NCBI GenBank assembly: GCA_002722095.1
Contig: PBKG01000004.1
Location: 111,242 to 116,350, forward strand
Length of the DNA: 5,109 nucleotides
Direction: 5' to 3'
Source of the DNA: Rhodospirillaceae bacterium
GTDB lineage: Bacteria; Pseudomonadota; Alphaproteobacteria; UBA8366
In this document: in pieces, positions 1 to 5,109 of the stretch
Numbering within the stretch: the stretch's first letter is position 1
Layout: every line of letters starts with the position of its first letter
Translations under genes and position numbers: made by a program
Notes under the pieces: model-generated
The model's input: the letters and a program-made list of their open reading frames with translations, nothing else
What the model was told of the DNA's origin: nothing
The model's database searches: none

Positions 1-2
1 AC

Positions 3-149
3 CCGAGCAAAAACATCAAGGCGCTAGAGCCCCGCAAGAATATCAAAATGGTGTTGAAGGAAGGCTATGTCTATGTGGACCGCCGTCCGGGCCAGGACGT
101 ACGCGTAATCCAGGACGAGTATTGCTCCTGGCGCAAAATCGACGCCTAA
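3..149 (+). CDS. Amidohydrolase-like protein, C-terminal end (5' truncated)
   Basis: This frame is open from the left edge to a TAA at 147-149 and gives 48 residues; the start and the catalytic domain lie outside the window. The visible part reads PSKNIKALEPRKNIKMVLKEG followed by YVYVDRR. This resembles the closing beta-strand segment of metal-dependent amidohydrolases of the imidazolonepropionase/prolidase-like group, where a phrase such as 'dP..NI..L....NI.mVmKdGr.y' ends the composite beta-sandwich domain. No metal ligands are visible, because they occur earlier in this family, so neither substrate nor activity can be judged. The gene is followed by two hairpins, the second a good terminator, so it probably ends its own transcript. 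It converges on the hydroxyacid dehydrogenase gene. The family assignment is moderately sure; any precise function is open. Confidence 0.65.
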   Translation, partial: PSKNIKALEPRKNIKMVLKEGYVYVDRRPGQDVRVIQDEYCSWRKIDA

Positions 150-169
150 CGATATCGCATTGGTTTCTA

Positions 170-190
170 GAGCCGGTGGAAAACCGGCTC
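170..190 (+). repeat. Short perfect hairpin after the amidohydrolase gene
   Basis: The arms GAGCCGGT (170-177) and ACCGGCTC (183-190) pair perfectly over 8 bp around a 5-base loop, GGAAA. No T-run follows on either strand, so it is not a standard intrinsic terminator alone. It lies 20 bases after the amidohydrolase stop and 10 bases before a stronger terminator hairpin. It may protect the 3' end of the transcript or help the downstream terminator; that role is inference. Confidence 0.5.
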
Positions 191-200
191 AGGCATTCAC

Positions 201-240
201 AAGCCCTGCCGGTTATTCCGGCAGGGCTTCTTTATTGATT
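201..240 (+). terminator. Rho-independent terminator, overlapping the dehydrogenase 3' end
   Basis: The arms AAGCCCTGCCGG (201-212) and CCGGCAGGGCTT (218-229) form a perfect 12-bp GC-rich stem with a 5-base loop, TTATT. On the + strand it is followed by the T-rich tract CTTCTTTATTGATT (227-240), the normal layout of an intrinsic terminator for the amidohydrolase transcript. On the - strand the bases after the stem are not T-rich, so it should work less well for the dehydrogenase operon, though a stem this strong may still act from both sides. The dehydrogenase stop codon (TTA on the + strand, 213-215) sits in the loop, and the last codons of that gene make up one arm. Confidence 0.85.
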
Positions 241-1181
241 ACCAGTTCAGGGTCGTAATTTCCCTCAAGCGCATCCAACACCGACCGGGCACAGGCTTCG
301 GCCATTCGCTGTGCGCACTCTTCGGTAAATGCACCGCAATGGGGGCTGACGACAATATTGTCCAGCGCCAGCAAAGGATTATCGGACTGGGGCGGTTCTG
401 GCTCGAACACATCCAACGCCGCTCCCCTGATCCAGCCCTCCGTGAGCGCGGTATAAAGTGCCGCCTCGTCGACAATGCCGCCACGCGAAACGTTCAACAG
501 GTGAGCGCTCGTTTTCATCGCCTTCAATTCGTCGGTTGAAATCAAATTGGTCGTCTCCGGCGTCTTCGGCACGTGAATGCAAACATAATCCGCTTCCGGC
601 AGCGCAGCCCTGAAATCGGGCGCGAACCCATAGCCCTCGCCTTCCACCTGCTCAGCGCTGACGAAAGGATCGGCAATCATCACCTTCATCCCGAATGCAG
701 CCGCCCTCATGGCCGTGGCTCGACCGATACGCCCAAAGCCCGCCAACAGAGCTGTTTTGCCGGAAAGCTCAGTGCTGTCGAACCCATCGCGGATGGCGAA
801 ATTATCGTTTCGTGTCGCGCGATCGTAGGTCACCACTTGTTTCGCCAACGCCAGCATTAGGGCCAATGTGTGTTCCGCAACTGCAGTCGAGTTAACGTCT
901 CCGGTAATGGTGAGTGGTACGCCGTGATCCGTAAGCGCGTCCACATCGACCGCTTCGTAACCGACCCCATGACGGGCGACGATCTTGAGATCTGGCGCCG
1001 CCGCGCATACCTCGCGGGTAATCTTGGTCATGCGGACGATGATGGCATCCGTGTCCGGAAGCTCGTCGAAAATCTCTGGCACGTGTTCGGCCATCTCCTT
1101 GATTTCGAGCCCACCGGCCTTGCGGAGCATATCCACGCCGCCGTCGTGGATTTTCCCCAAAATCAGAACCTTGTTTGCCAT
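213..1181 (-). CDS. D-isomer-specific 2-hydroxyacid dehydrogenase
   Basis: A 322-residue NAD(P)-dependent cytosolic oxidoreductase interconverting a 2-hydroxy acid and a 2-oxo acid. The Rossmann motif GFGRIG is at 148-153, with Asp171 at the end of the next beta strand, which favours NAD. The conserved VNSTAVAEHTLALML helix is near 97-110. The family catalytic triad is present: Arg233 (in NVSRGG), Glu262 (in DVFEPEP) and His281 (in SPHCGAF). At 322 residues it has only the substrate- and cofactor-binding domains. It lacks the C-terminal ACT or intervening domains of full-length SerA, so serine biosynthesis is not the first guess; glyoxylate/hydroxypyruvate reductase or another hydroxyacid dehydrogenase fits as well. 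The ATG at 1179-1181 follows an AGGGG ribosome-binding site (1191-1195 complement) that overlaps the aldolase stop codon. The 12-base gap implies co-transcription and probable translational coupling with the aldolase. The family is sure; the substrate is unknown. Confidence 0.93.
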   Translation of the reverse strand: MANKVLILGKIHDGGVDMLRKAGGLEIKEMAEHVPEIFDELPDTDAIIVRMTKITREVCAAAPDLKIVARHGVGYEAVDVDALTDHGVPLTITGDVNSTAVAEHTLALMLALAKQVVTYDRATRNDNFAIRDGFDSTELSGKTALLAGFGRIGRATAMRAAAFGMKVMIADPFVSAEQVEGEGYGFAPDFRAALPEADYVCIHVPKTPETTNLISTDELKAMKTSAHLLNVSRGGIVDEAALYTALTEGWIRGAALDVFEPEPPQSDNPLLALDNIVVSPHCGAFTEECAQRMAEACARSVLDALEGNYDPELVINKEALPE

Positions 1182-1193
1182 CGATTAAGGCCC

Positions 1194-1955
1194 CTAGTCG
1201 AACTTGCCGCGCAATGCTTCCGAACCCCGCGCCAGCAACGCTAGGTCGGATCCTACGGCGACAAAACTCATCCCCGCTTCGATGAACATTTTGGCGTCTT
1301 TTTCTATGCCCGTGAGAATACCGGTCGGCTTGCCGACCTTTTGGACCTTCTCGTGCCCTTCGAGGATCGCCGCCGAAACATCCGGATGGCCGAGTTGGCC
1401 GGGAAAGCCCATGTCACAGGAAAGATCGGCCGGACCGAAAAATACGCCATCCACACCATCGACCGCTGCGATGGCTTCCACATTGCCGAGCGCCTTGCGA
1501 GTTTCGATCTGTACCAGGACGCAAAGCTCTTCTTCGATCTTGTCCAGATAGTCGGTCACCCGCCCGAACCGGTTGCCGCGATGGTTATAGGAAACGCCGC
1601 GAATACCCGTCGGCGGATAGCGCGTCGAGGATACCGCCCGCTCCGCCTCTTCGGCGGTCTGTATCATCGGAAACAGCAAACTAAACACGCCTTGATCCAA
1701 AATACGTTTCACCCAAACCGGATCGTTCCAAGGCGGCCGAACGATGGGCGTCGCCGTTCCGCCCTCTAGAGCCTGAAGTTGACCCGCCAGCAGCGGAACC
1801 TCGTTCGGATAATGCTCCATATCGATCAAGATCCATTCGAACCCGGAATCTTTTAGAATCTCCATCGACAAATGATTGGCGAGACCGGTCCAGAGACCAA
1901 TCTGCTTTTGCTTTTTCTGGATCGCGCGCTTGAAACGATTTTTTTCGATTTCCAC
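1194..1955 (-). CDS. HpcH/HpaI-family class II 2-oxo-acid aldolase
   Basis: A 253-residue (beta/alpha)8 aldolase of the family that includes HpaI (4-hydroxy-2-oxoheptanedioate aldolase), GarL and RhmA. These metal-dependent enzymes cleave 2-oxo-acids to pyruvate or a close relative plus an aldehyde. All key residues sit at the spacing known from E. coli HpaI (His45, Arg70, Glu149, Asp175): here His48 (IDMEH), Arg73 (VRPPWNDP), metal ligand Glu151 (QIETR) and metal ligand Asp177 (GPADLS). The family signature YPPTGIRGV is at 113-121. From memory it looks closer to HpaI than to GarL, but no alignment was run. The start is GTG at 1953-1955, chosen because AAGAGGG (complement of 1963-1969) lies 7 bases upstream and the protein then has family length. 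First gene of an operon with the hydroxyacid dehydrogenase, divergent from the SDR gene. No aromatic-degradation genes are nearby, so homoprotocatechuate catabolism is not supported by context. Confidence 0.93.
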   Translation of the reverse strand: MEIEKNRFKRAIQKKQKQIGLWTGLANHLSMEILKDSGFEWILIDMEHYPNEVPLLAGQLQALEGGTATPIVRPPWNDPVWVKRILDQGVFSLLFPMIQTAEEAERAVSSTRYPPTGIRGVSYNHRGNRFGRVTDYLDKIEEELCVLVQIETRKALGNVEAIAAVDGVDGVFFGPADLSCDMGFPGQLGHPDVSAAILEGHEKVQKVGKPTGILTGIEKDAKMFIEAGMSFVAVGSDLALLARGSEALRGKFD

Positions 1956-1962
1956 CCCAGTG

Positions 1963-1969
1963 CCCTCTT
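1963..1969 (-). promoter_or_regulatory. Ribosome-binding site supporting the GTG start of the aldolase
   Basis: Read on the - strand this is AAGAGGG, 7 bases before the GTG at 1955-1953. No ATG near the expected N-terminus competes with it, so the site decides the start. Confidence 0.65.
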
Positions 1970-1996
1970 GCGGTATTTCTGAAACTCCGGTTTATC
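1968..1996 (+). promoter_or_regulatory. Possible sigma-70-type promoter for the SDR gene
   Basis: TTGCGG (1968-1973) and TTTATC (1991-1996) are separated by 17 bases, the usual -35/-10 spacing, and would start RNA near 2003, about 60 bases before the SDR start codon. Both hexamers deviate from consensus, so this is a guess. It places the cluster of TGCCR half-sites just downstream of the transcription start, where a repressor could block it. Confidence 0.3.
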
Positions 1997-2005
1997 AAGC
2001 ACACC

Positions 2006-2045
2006 GTGGCATGATTGACCAGTGCCACAAAGTGCCGCAACGGCA
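2006..2045. promoter_or_regulatory. Cluster of TGCCR half-sites, probable operator between divergent operons
   Basis: Four related half-sites lie within 40 bases: GTGGCA (2006-2011), TGCCAC (2023-2028), TGCCGC (2033-2038) and CGGCA (2041-2045). The first two form a perfect 6-bp inverted repeat with an 11-base spacer. The second and third belong to a tandem 10-base direct repeat, AGTGCCACAA then AGTGCCGCAA (2021-2040), one mismatch apart and one helical turn in phase. The third and fourth form a 5-bp inverted repeat around CAA. It lies between the divergent aldolase and SDR genes, where a shared regulator would be expected to bind. No regulator gene is in the window and I cannot name the protein family. 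Confidence 0.4.
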
Positions 2046-2049
2046 TATC

Positions 2050-2056
2050 GGGGGAG
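2050..2056 (+). promoter_or_regulatory. Ribosome-binding site fixing the SDR start
   Basis: GGGGGAG lies 6 bases before the ATG at 2063. An in-frame ATG at 2015 would add 16 residues unlike any SDR N-terminus and has no such site ahead of it, so 2063 is preferred. Confidence 0.75.
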
Positions 2057-2062
2057 ATCCGC

Positions 2063-2782
2063 ATGAGCCGCACCGCATTAGTTACCGGCGCCAGCAAAGG
2101 TATCGGACTTGCCATTGCCAAGCATCTAGCCGCTGCCGGCACGACCGTGATCGGCATTGCCCGCAGCGATCCCGACGAAGAGTTCCCCGGTCCCTATTTC
2201 AAGGTCGATTTGGAAGATGACGCGACTGTGGTGGATTCACTTGCGGAGATCGTTGCCAAACATCCGGTCGATATACTGGTCAATAATGCGGGGTATTCAC
2301 TTCCGGCGACGGCAGAAGGCACCACTCTGCCCGACTTCGACAAACAAATCAGCGTCAACCTGCGCGGCGCTCTCATTTGCAGCCAAGCGGTTATACCTGG
2401 CATGAAAGATCGAAAGTTCGGCCGCATCGTCCATATGGCGTCGCGCGCCATGATGGGTAAGGAAGAACGCACCTCCTATGGTGCCGCCAAGGCAGGTCTC
2501 GTCGGTTTCAGCCGAATCTGGGCGCTGGAACTGGGTCCATTCGGAATTACCGTCAATGCGGTCTCGCCCGGCCCGATCCAAACCGCATTGTTTTTGCGGA
2601 ACCACCCTCCGGGAACGGACAAACACCAGGAACTAGTTGATGCAATGCCCGTCCGCCGTCTTGGCGAACCCGAAGACATCGCTCACGCGGTGTCTTTTTT
2701 GGTGGCCGATGAAGCGGGATTCGTTACCGGTCAGACGATCCATGTCTGCGGTGGCATGACGATTGGGGCGCCGGGAATTTAG
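2063..2782 (+). CDS. Short-chain dehydrogenase/reductase (classical SDR)
   Basis: A 239-residue cytosolic NAD(P)-dependent oxidoreductase with the full set of classical SDR motifs. The cofactor-binding TGASKGIG is at 8-15, NNAG at 74-77 and Asn99 in the SVNLRG strand. The catalytic residues are Ser127, Tyr139 and Lys143 (YGAAK), and the SPGPIQT segment follows in its usual place. Ser and Tyr are 12 residues apart, one fewer than in E. coli FabG but within family range. Arg34 after the second beta strand, with no acidic residue there, suggests NADP(H) over NAD(H); this is inference. Family members reduce or oxidise sugars, hydroxy acids, acyl-ACPs and many other substrates, so the substrate is open; the divergent aldolase and hydroxyacid dehydrogenase point to a hydroxy- or sugar-acid pathway. 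The start at 2063 is set by its GGGGGAG site. The TAG overlaps the convergent cysS stop codon by four bases. Confidence 0.93.
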   Translation: MSRTALVTGASKGIGLAIAKHLAAAGTTVIGIARSDPDEEFPGPYFKVDLEDDATVVDSLAEIVAKHPVDILVNNAGYSLPATAEGTTLPDFDKQISVNLRGALICSQAVIPGMKDRKFGRIVHMASRAMMGKEERTSYGAAKAGLVGFSRIWALELGPFGITVNAVSPGPIQTALFLRNHPPGTDKHQELVDAMPVRRLGEPEDIAHAVSFLVADEAGFVTGQTIHVCGGMTIGAPGI

Positions 2783-4158
2783 CCGGTCACGCGCCAGCTC
2801 GTGCCTTCTGCACTATCCTCAATCACAATGCCGCGCTCGCTAAGTTCGTCGCGGATGCGGTCCGCTTCCGCATAGTCTTTTGCGGCGCGCGCAGCATTAC
2901 GGGCTTCGACCAGCGCATCGATCTCCGCAGCATCAACTTCGCGGCCTTGGGCAAACCAGGCATCGGGCTCGTGGCCCAAGATACCAAGTATTGCGCCGGA
3001 CCCGAGTAAGGCCGCCTTCGCTTTTTTTCGCGCCTTTTCGTCATTTGCCGTATTGGCGGCGCGAACGAGCGCTGCCATTTCCGCCATCGCCTGAGGCGTG
3101 TTGAGATCATCCTCAAGGGCGGCGACCACTTCCGGCGCCGGTGCGGGGTCTTCGTCGAGTTCCACATCGCCGAGCAGACGCAGCGCCTCGTATAACCTGT
3201 CCAAATTACGCTTGGCCAAGGCCAACCCGTCTTCCGACCAATTCAATGGCTGGCGATAATGTGCCGCCAACAAGGCATACCGAATTGCCTCTCCCGGCGC
3301 CTGATCGAGTAGATCGCAAACCAGCGTCACATTACCGAGGGACTTCGACATTTTTTCCTGCTCGATATTGACGAAGCCGTTATGCATCCAGTAGCGCACG
3401 AACGCGGTACCGTTATGGGCGCAAACGCTTTGGGCGATTTCGTTTTCATGGTGCGGGAAAACCAAATCCTGACCGCCGGCATGGATATCGATGGTCTGGC
3501 CCAGATGACGCTCAATCATTGCCGAACATTCCATATGCCAGCCGGGTCGACCGTAACCCCAGGCACTTTCCCAGCCGGGCTGCTCGTCGGTCGACGGTTT
3601 CCAAAGCACAAAATCGGACGGGTTTTTCTTGTACGGCGCGACCTCGACCCGGGCGCCGGCGATGATTTCGTCCTGATCCCGCTTCGAAAGCCGGCCATAG
3701 TCGGAATAGGAGGGCACATCGAACAAAACATGCCCTTCGGCAGCATAGGCATGGCCCTTTTCGATCAGATGATCGATCATCGTTTTCATCTGTTCGATAT
3801 GCTCGGTCGCCCTGGGCTCCACATCCGGCGGCAAGACGCCCAGCGACCCCATATCCTGATGATAAATTTCCGTATAGCGGTCGGTGATCGTGCCGATCGG
3901 CACCCCTTCCTCCAGCGCCGCTGCATTAATCTTGTCGTCTACATCAGTGATGTTTCGGGCATAAACGACGCTTTCGTCACCATATACGTGACGCAAAAGC
4001 CGAATTAGCACGTCGAATACGACCGCGGGCCGGGCATTGCCGATATGAGCATGATTGTAGACCGTCGGCCCGCAAACATAGACCGTGACGCGTTTCGGGT
4101 CTTGCGGTTCGAATGGTTCACGCGCACCGGATAGTGTATTGTGGATGGTCAGGCTCAT
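2779..4158 (-). CDS. cysS: Cysteinyl-tRNA synthetase
   Basis: A 459-residue class Ia aminoacyl-tRNA synthetase that charges tRNA-Cys with cysteine in the cytosol, using ATP. The HIGH-type motif is HIGN at 38-41 and KMSKS is at 269-273. The zinc site that selects cysteine is intact: Cys29 (YVCGPTVY), Cys211 (GWHMECSAM), His236 and Glu240 (FPHHENE), matching Cys28, Cys209, His234 and Glu238 of the 461-residue E. coli enzyme. The C-terminal helical anticodon-binding part follows, ending in the family-typical [14 protein letters not shown]. The ATG at 4156-4158 is preferred because [10 protein letters not shown] matches the family N-terminus. The frame stays open to a TTG at 4195-4197 that would add 13 residues. 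Neither start has a clear ribosome-binding site. The gene is divergent from hisI and convergent with the SDR gene. Identification is essentially certain. Confidence 0.98.
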   Translation of the reverse strand: MSLTIHNTLSGAREPFEPQDPKRVTVYVCGPTVYNHAHIGNARPAVVFDVLIRLLRHVYGDESVVYARNITDVDDKINAAALEEGVPIGTITDRYTEIYHQDMGSLGVLPPDVEPRATEHIEQMKTMIDHLIEKGHAYAAEGHVLFDVPSYSDYGRLSKRDQDEIIAGARVEVAPYKKNPSDFVLWKPSTDEQPGWESAWGYGRPGWHMECSAMIERHLGQTIDIHAGGQDLVFPHHENEIAQSVCAHNGTAFVRYWMHNGFVNIEQEKMSKSLGNVTLVCDLLDQAPGEAIRYALLAAHYRQPLNWSEDGLALAKRNLDRLYEALRLLGDVELDEDPAPAPEVVAALEDDLNTPQAMAEMAALVRAANTANDEKARKKAKAALLGSGAILGILGHEPDAWFAQGREVDAAEIDALVEARNAARAAKDYAEADRIRDELSERGIVIEDSAEGTSWRVTG

Positions 4159-4188
4159 GCCGGTCGAATATTTTTGTTCATAGACTGC

Positions 4189-4217
4189 TTGCCGCAAGAA
4201 TGCGGCGGATATATATC
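4189..4217 (+). promoter_or_regulatory. Possible promoter for hisI
   Basis: TTGCCG (4189-4194) and TATATC (4212-4217) are 17 bases apart, giving a plausible -35/-10 pair that would start RNA about 35 bases before the hisI ATG. The AT-rich run GATATATATC (4209-4218) is the best -10-like tract in this gap and could also serve the opposite strand for cysS, where no matching -35 was recognised. Confidence 0.35.
4191..4206. repeat. Small inverted repeat between cysS and hisI
   Basis: GCCGCA (4191-4196) and TGCGGC (4201-4206) form a perfect 6-bp inverted repeat around AGAA, 33 bases upstream of the cysS ATG and 54 upstream of hisI. It could be an operator or a weak leader hairpin; a chance occurrence is also possible for so short a repeat. 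Confidence 0.35.
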
Positions 4218-4260
4218 ACAGCACAACCAAACACCCACGGGTAATTAGGAAGGCAATTCC

Positions 4261-4752
4261 ATGCCGAATGAAACGGCAAACAAACATTTCGCGGCGCGCA
4301 GCACCGTCGAACTGGTCGAAGAAGGCAGCGTACTCGCGCCGAAATTCGACGACAATGGCGTCATTCCGGTCGTCACCACAGATGCGACCACCGGCGAATT
4401 GCTTATGCACGGTTATATGAACGCCGAGGCCCTCACTAAAACCATCGAGACCGGCGAGGCCTTTTACTGGAGCCGCAGCCGCCAAGTGCTCTGGCATAAA
4501 GGTGCTACGAGCGGGTTGGTGCAAAAAGTCGTCGAAATGCGAATTGATGACGATCAGGATGCGGTCTGGTTACGGGTAGATGTGGCCGGCAACGGAGCCA
4601 GCTGTCACGTAGGATACCGTTCCTGTTTTTATCGTTCGGTCCCGACCGGTGACGTCCCCGATGCACCGATCGAACTTACCTACCAGGAGACCGAAAAGGT
4701 ATTCGACCCCGAAGAGGTCTATGGCGACGCGCCAAATCCAACCAAACTTTAA
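4261..4752 (+). CDS. hisI: Phosphoribosyl-AMP cyclohydrolase
   Basis: A cytosolic enzyme for the third step of histidine biosynthesis: it hydrolyses phosphoribosyl-AMP and opens the adenine ring to give ProFAR. Family motifs run in order: GYMNAEAL (51-58), [12 protein letters not shown] (63-74), LWHKGATSG (77-85), the acidic metal-binding stretch DDDQD (96-100), and [14 protein letters not shown] (112-125). Cys115 and Cys122 match two of the three zinc-ligand cysteines; the third, normally the Cys of a DCDxD motif, is Asp97 here. At 163 residues it is longer than the catalytic core, with about 28 extra residues at the N-terminus and 35 at the C-terminus. The tail is not a HisE domain, so the protein is monofunctional. 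AGGAAGG (4247-4253), 7 bases before the ATG, is a strong ribosome-binding site. No other his gene is in the window; a TPR gene follows after five bases and is probably co-transcribed. Confidence 0.95.
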   Translation: MPNETANKHFAARSTVELVEEGSVLAPKFDDNGVIPVVTTDATTGELLMHGYMNAEALTKTIETGEAFYWSRSRQVLWHKGATSGLVQKVVEMRIDDDQDAVWLRVDVAGNGASCHVGYRSCFYRSVPTGDVPDAPIELTYQETEKVFDPEEVYGDAPNPTKL

Positions 4753-4757
4753 AAATT

Positions 4758-5109
4758 ATGGCCAAGATCGCCAAGATCAGCAGCCCGCCCATTGCCGAAT
4801 ACAAGCGTGCGATGGGACATTTCGAAAAGAACGAGCTGGATAAAGCCTCGACGATCCTGGACGGGCTCATAAAGAGCCATCCGAACTTCTTCGAAGCCTG
4901 GCATCTGCTCGGCGTGGTCGCACTGAAAACCGGCGCTAATGCGGATGCGCAAACCTATCTTGAGCGCGCCGTGGCGATCCGCCCAAAGGCGGAAGTCGCG
5001 GTCAACAATCTCGGTACTGCCTACCTGCAACAGTCGAAGCTAAACGAAGCCGCGGATCACTACCGCAAGGCCATCGCGCTCAAGCCCGACTATTCGGTTG
5101 CGCATAATC
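4758..5109 (+). CDS. TPR-repeat protein, N-terminal part (3' truncated)
   Basis: The frame is open from an ATG at 4758 to the right edge, giving 117 residues. It consists almost wholly of tetratricopeptide repeats: a degenerate unit at about 12-43, clear units at 45-78 (FEAWHLLGVVALKTG, ending in AVAIRPK) and 79-112 (AVNNLGTAYLQQ, ending in AIALKPD), and the start of a fourth from 113. TPR units form helical hairpins for protein-protein contact. No signal peptide or membrane segment is visible, so the visible part looks cytosolic. In proteobacteria such an N-terminus may stand alone or be followed by a sulfotransferase or glycosyltransferase domain, which lies outside the window if present. 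The ATG is only five bases after the hisI stop and lacks a clear ribosome-binding site, which suggests translational coupling. A later in-frame ATG at 4812 is possible but would delete half of the first repeat. Confidence 0.85.
   Translation, partial: MAKIAKISSPPIAEYKRAMGHFEKNELDKASTILDGLIKSHPNFFEAWHLLGVVALKTGANADAQTYLERAVAIRPKAEVAVNNLGTAYLQQSKLNEAADHYRKAIALKPDYSVAHN

Noticed and set aside
213..1181. Calling the dehydrogenase SerA (3-phosphoglycerate dehydrogenase)
   Set aside because: At 322 residues it lacks the C-terminal regulatory domains of full-length SerA, and its neighbours point to catabolism.
339..1244. Several open frames on the + strand opposite the dehydrogenase gene
   Set aside because: They are antisense shadows of a well-conserved gene, and their translations show no recognisable domain.
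1939..1945. A7 run near the start of the aldolase gene as a phase-variation tract
   Set aside because: Seven bases is short for slippage control, and the run simply encodes Glu-Lys-Asn in an A-rich gene start.
2015..2020. TTGACC as a -35 box for the SDR gene
   Set aside because: No -10-like hexamer lies 16-18 bases downstream, and the start of RNA would fall at or after the ribosome-binding site.
2006..2040. Sigma-54 promoter suggested by the TGGCAC-like sequences
   Set aside because: On neither strand is there the required GG-N10-GC spacing with a TTGC-type -12 element.
2015..2062. N-terminal extension of the SDR from an in-frame ATG at 2015
   Set aside because: The 16 added residues do not resemble an SDR N-terminus, they would translate the half-site cluster, and the GGGGGAG site sits just before the ATG at 2063.
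3022..3028. A7 run in cysS that fits a -1 slippery heptamer (CGA AAA AAA)
   Set aside because: The -1 frame ends after about 30 codons, no matching product is known to me, and the run falls in a Lys/Arg-rich helix where A-runs are expected.
3382..4008. A 208-codon open frame on the + strand inside cysS
   Set aside because: It lies opposite the conserved catalytic core of CysRS, and its product has no recognisable motif; GC-rich genes often leave such frames open.
4159..4197. TTG-initiated 13-residue extension of CysRS
   Set aside because: The family N-terminus begins at the ATG at 4158, and no ribosome-binding site precedes the TTG.

Overview
The window reads as ordinary chromosomal DNA from a moderately GC-rich proteobacterium, most likely an alphaproteobacterium. 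That guess rests on the overall look of the CysRS and HisI proteins (HisI has extra N- and C-terminal segments and an RSCFYR-type end) and was not tested by a search. There is one partial gene at each edge and five complete genes between them. No RNA gene, insertion sequence, CRISPR array, phage gene or defence system was found, and no gap between genes exceeds about 110 bases.

Layout: (1) Bases 3-149 (+) hold the last 48 codons of an amidohydrolase-like protein. (2) Bases 150-240 contain two hairpins; the second is a strong rho-independent terminator lying across the 3' end of the next gene. (3) Bases 213-1955 (-) are a two-gene operon: a HpcH/HpaI-family class II aldolase, then, 12 bases later, a D-isomer-specific 2-hydroxyacid dehydrogenase. 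(4) Bases 1956-2062 are a divergent intergenic region with a cluster of TGCCR half-sites. (5) Bases 2063-2782 (+) encode a short-chain dehydrogenase/reductase (SDR). (6) Bases 2779-4158 (-) encode cysteinyl-tRNA synthetase (cysS), whose stop codon overlaps that of the SDR gene by four bases. (7) Bases 4159-4260 are a second divergent intergenic region. (8) Bases 4261-4752 (+) encode phosphoribosyl-AMP cyclohydrolase (hisI). A TPR-repeat protein starts five bases after it and runs off the window.

How the genes may work together: the aldolase, hydroxyacid dehydrogenase and SDR share one divergent control region and look like part of a small catabolic module for a hydroxylated or sugar-derived acid. 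The aldolase would split a 2-oxo-acid to pyruvate (or a related oxo-acid) plus an aldehyde, and the two oxidoreductases would act before or after that step. The substrate cannot be named from sequence alone. The upstream amidohydrolase may be related, but it is convergent and separated by a terminator. cysS and hisI are housekeeping genes (tRNA charging and histidine synthesis) placed divergently.

Points most worth a second look: the half-site cluster between aldolase and SDR; the HisI protein with Asp in place of a canonical zinc-ligand Cys; the terminator whose loop contains the dehydrogenase stop codon; and the stop-to-stop overlap of the SDR gene and cysS. I saw nothing I would call a new biological system.
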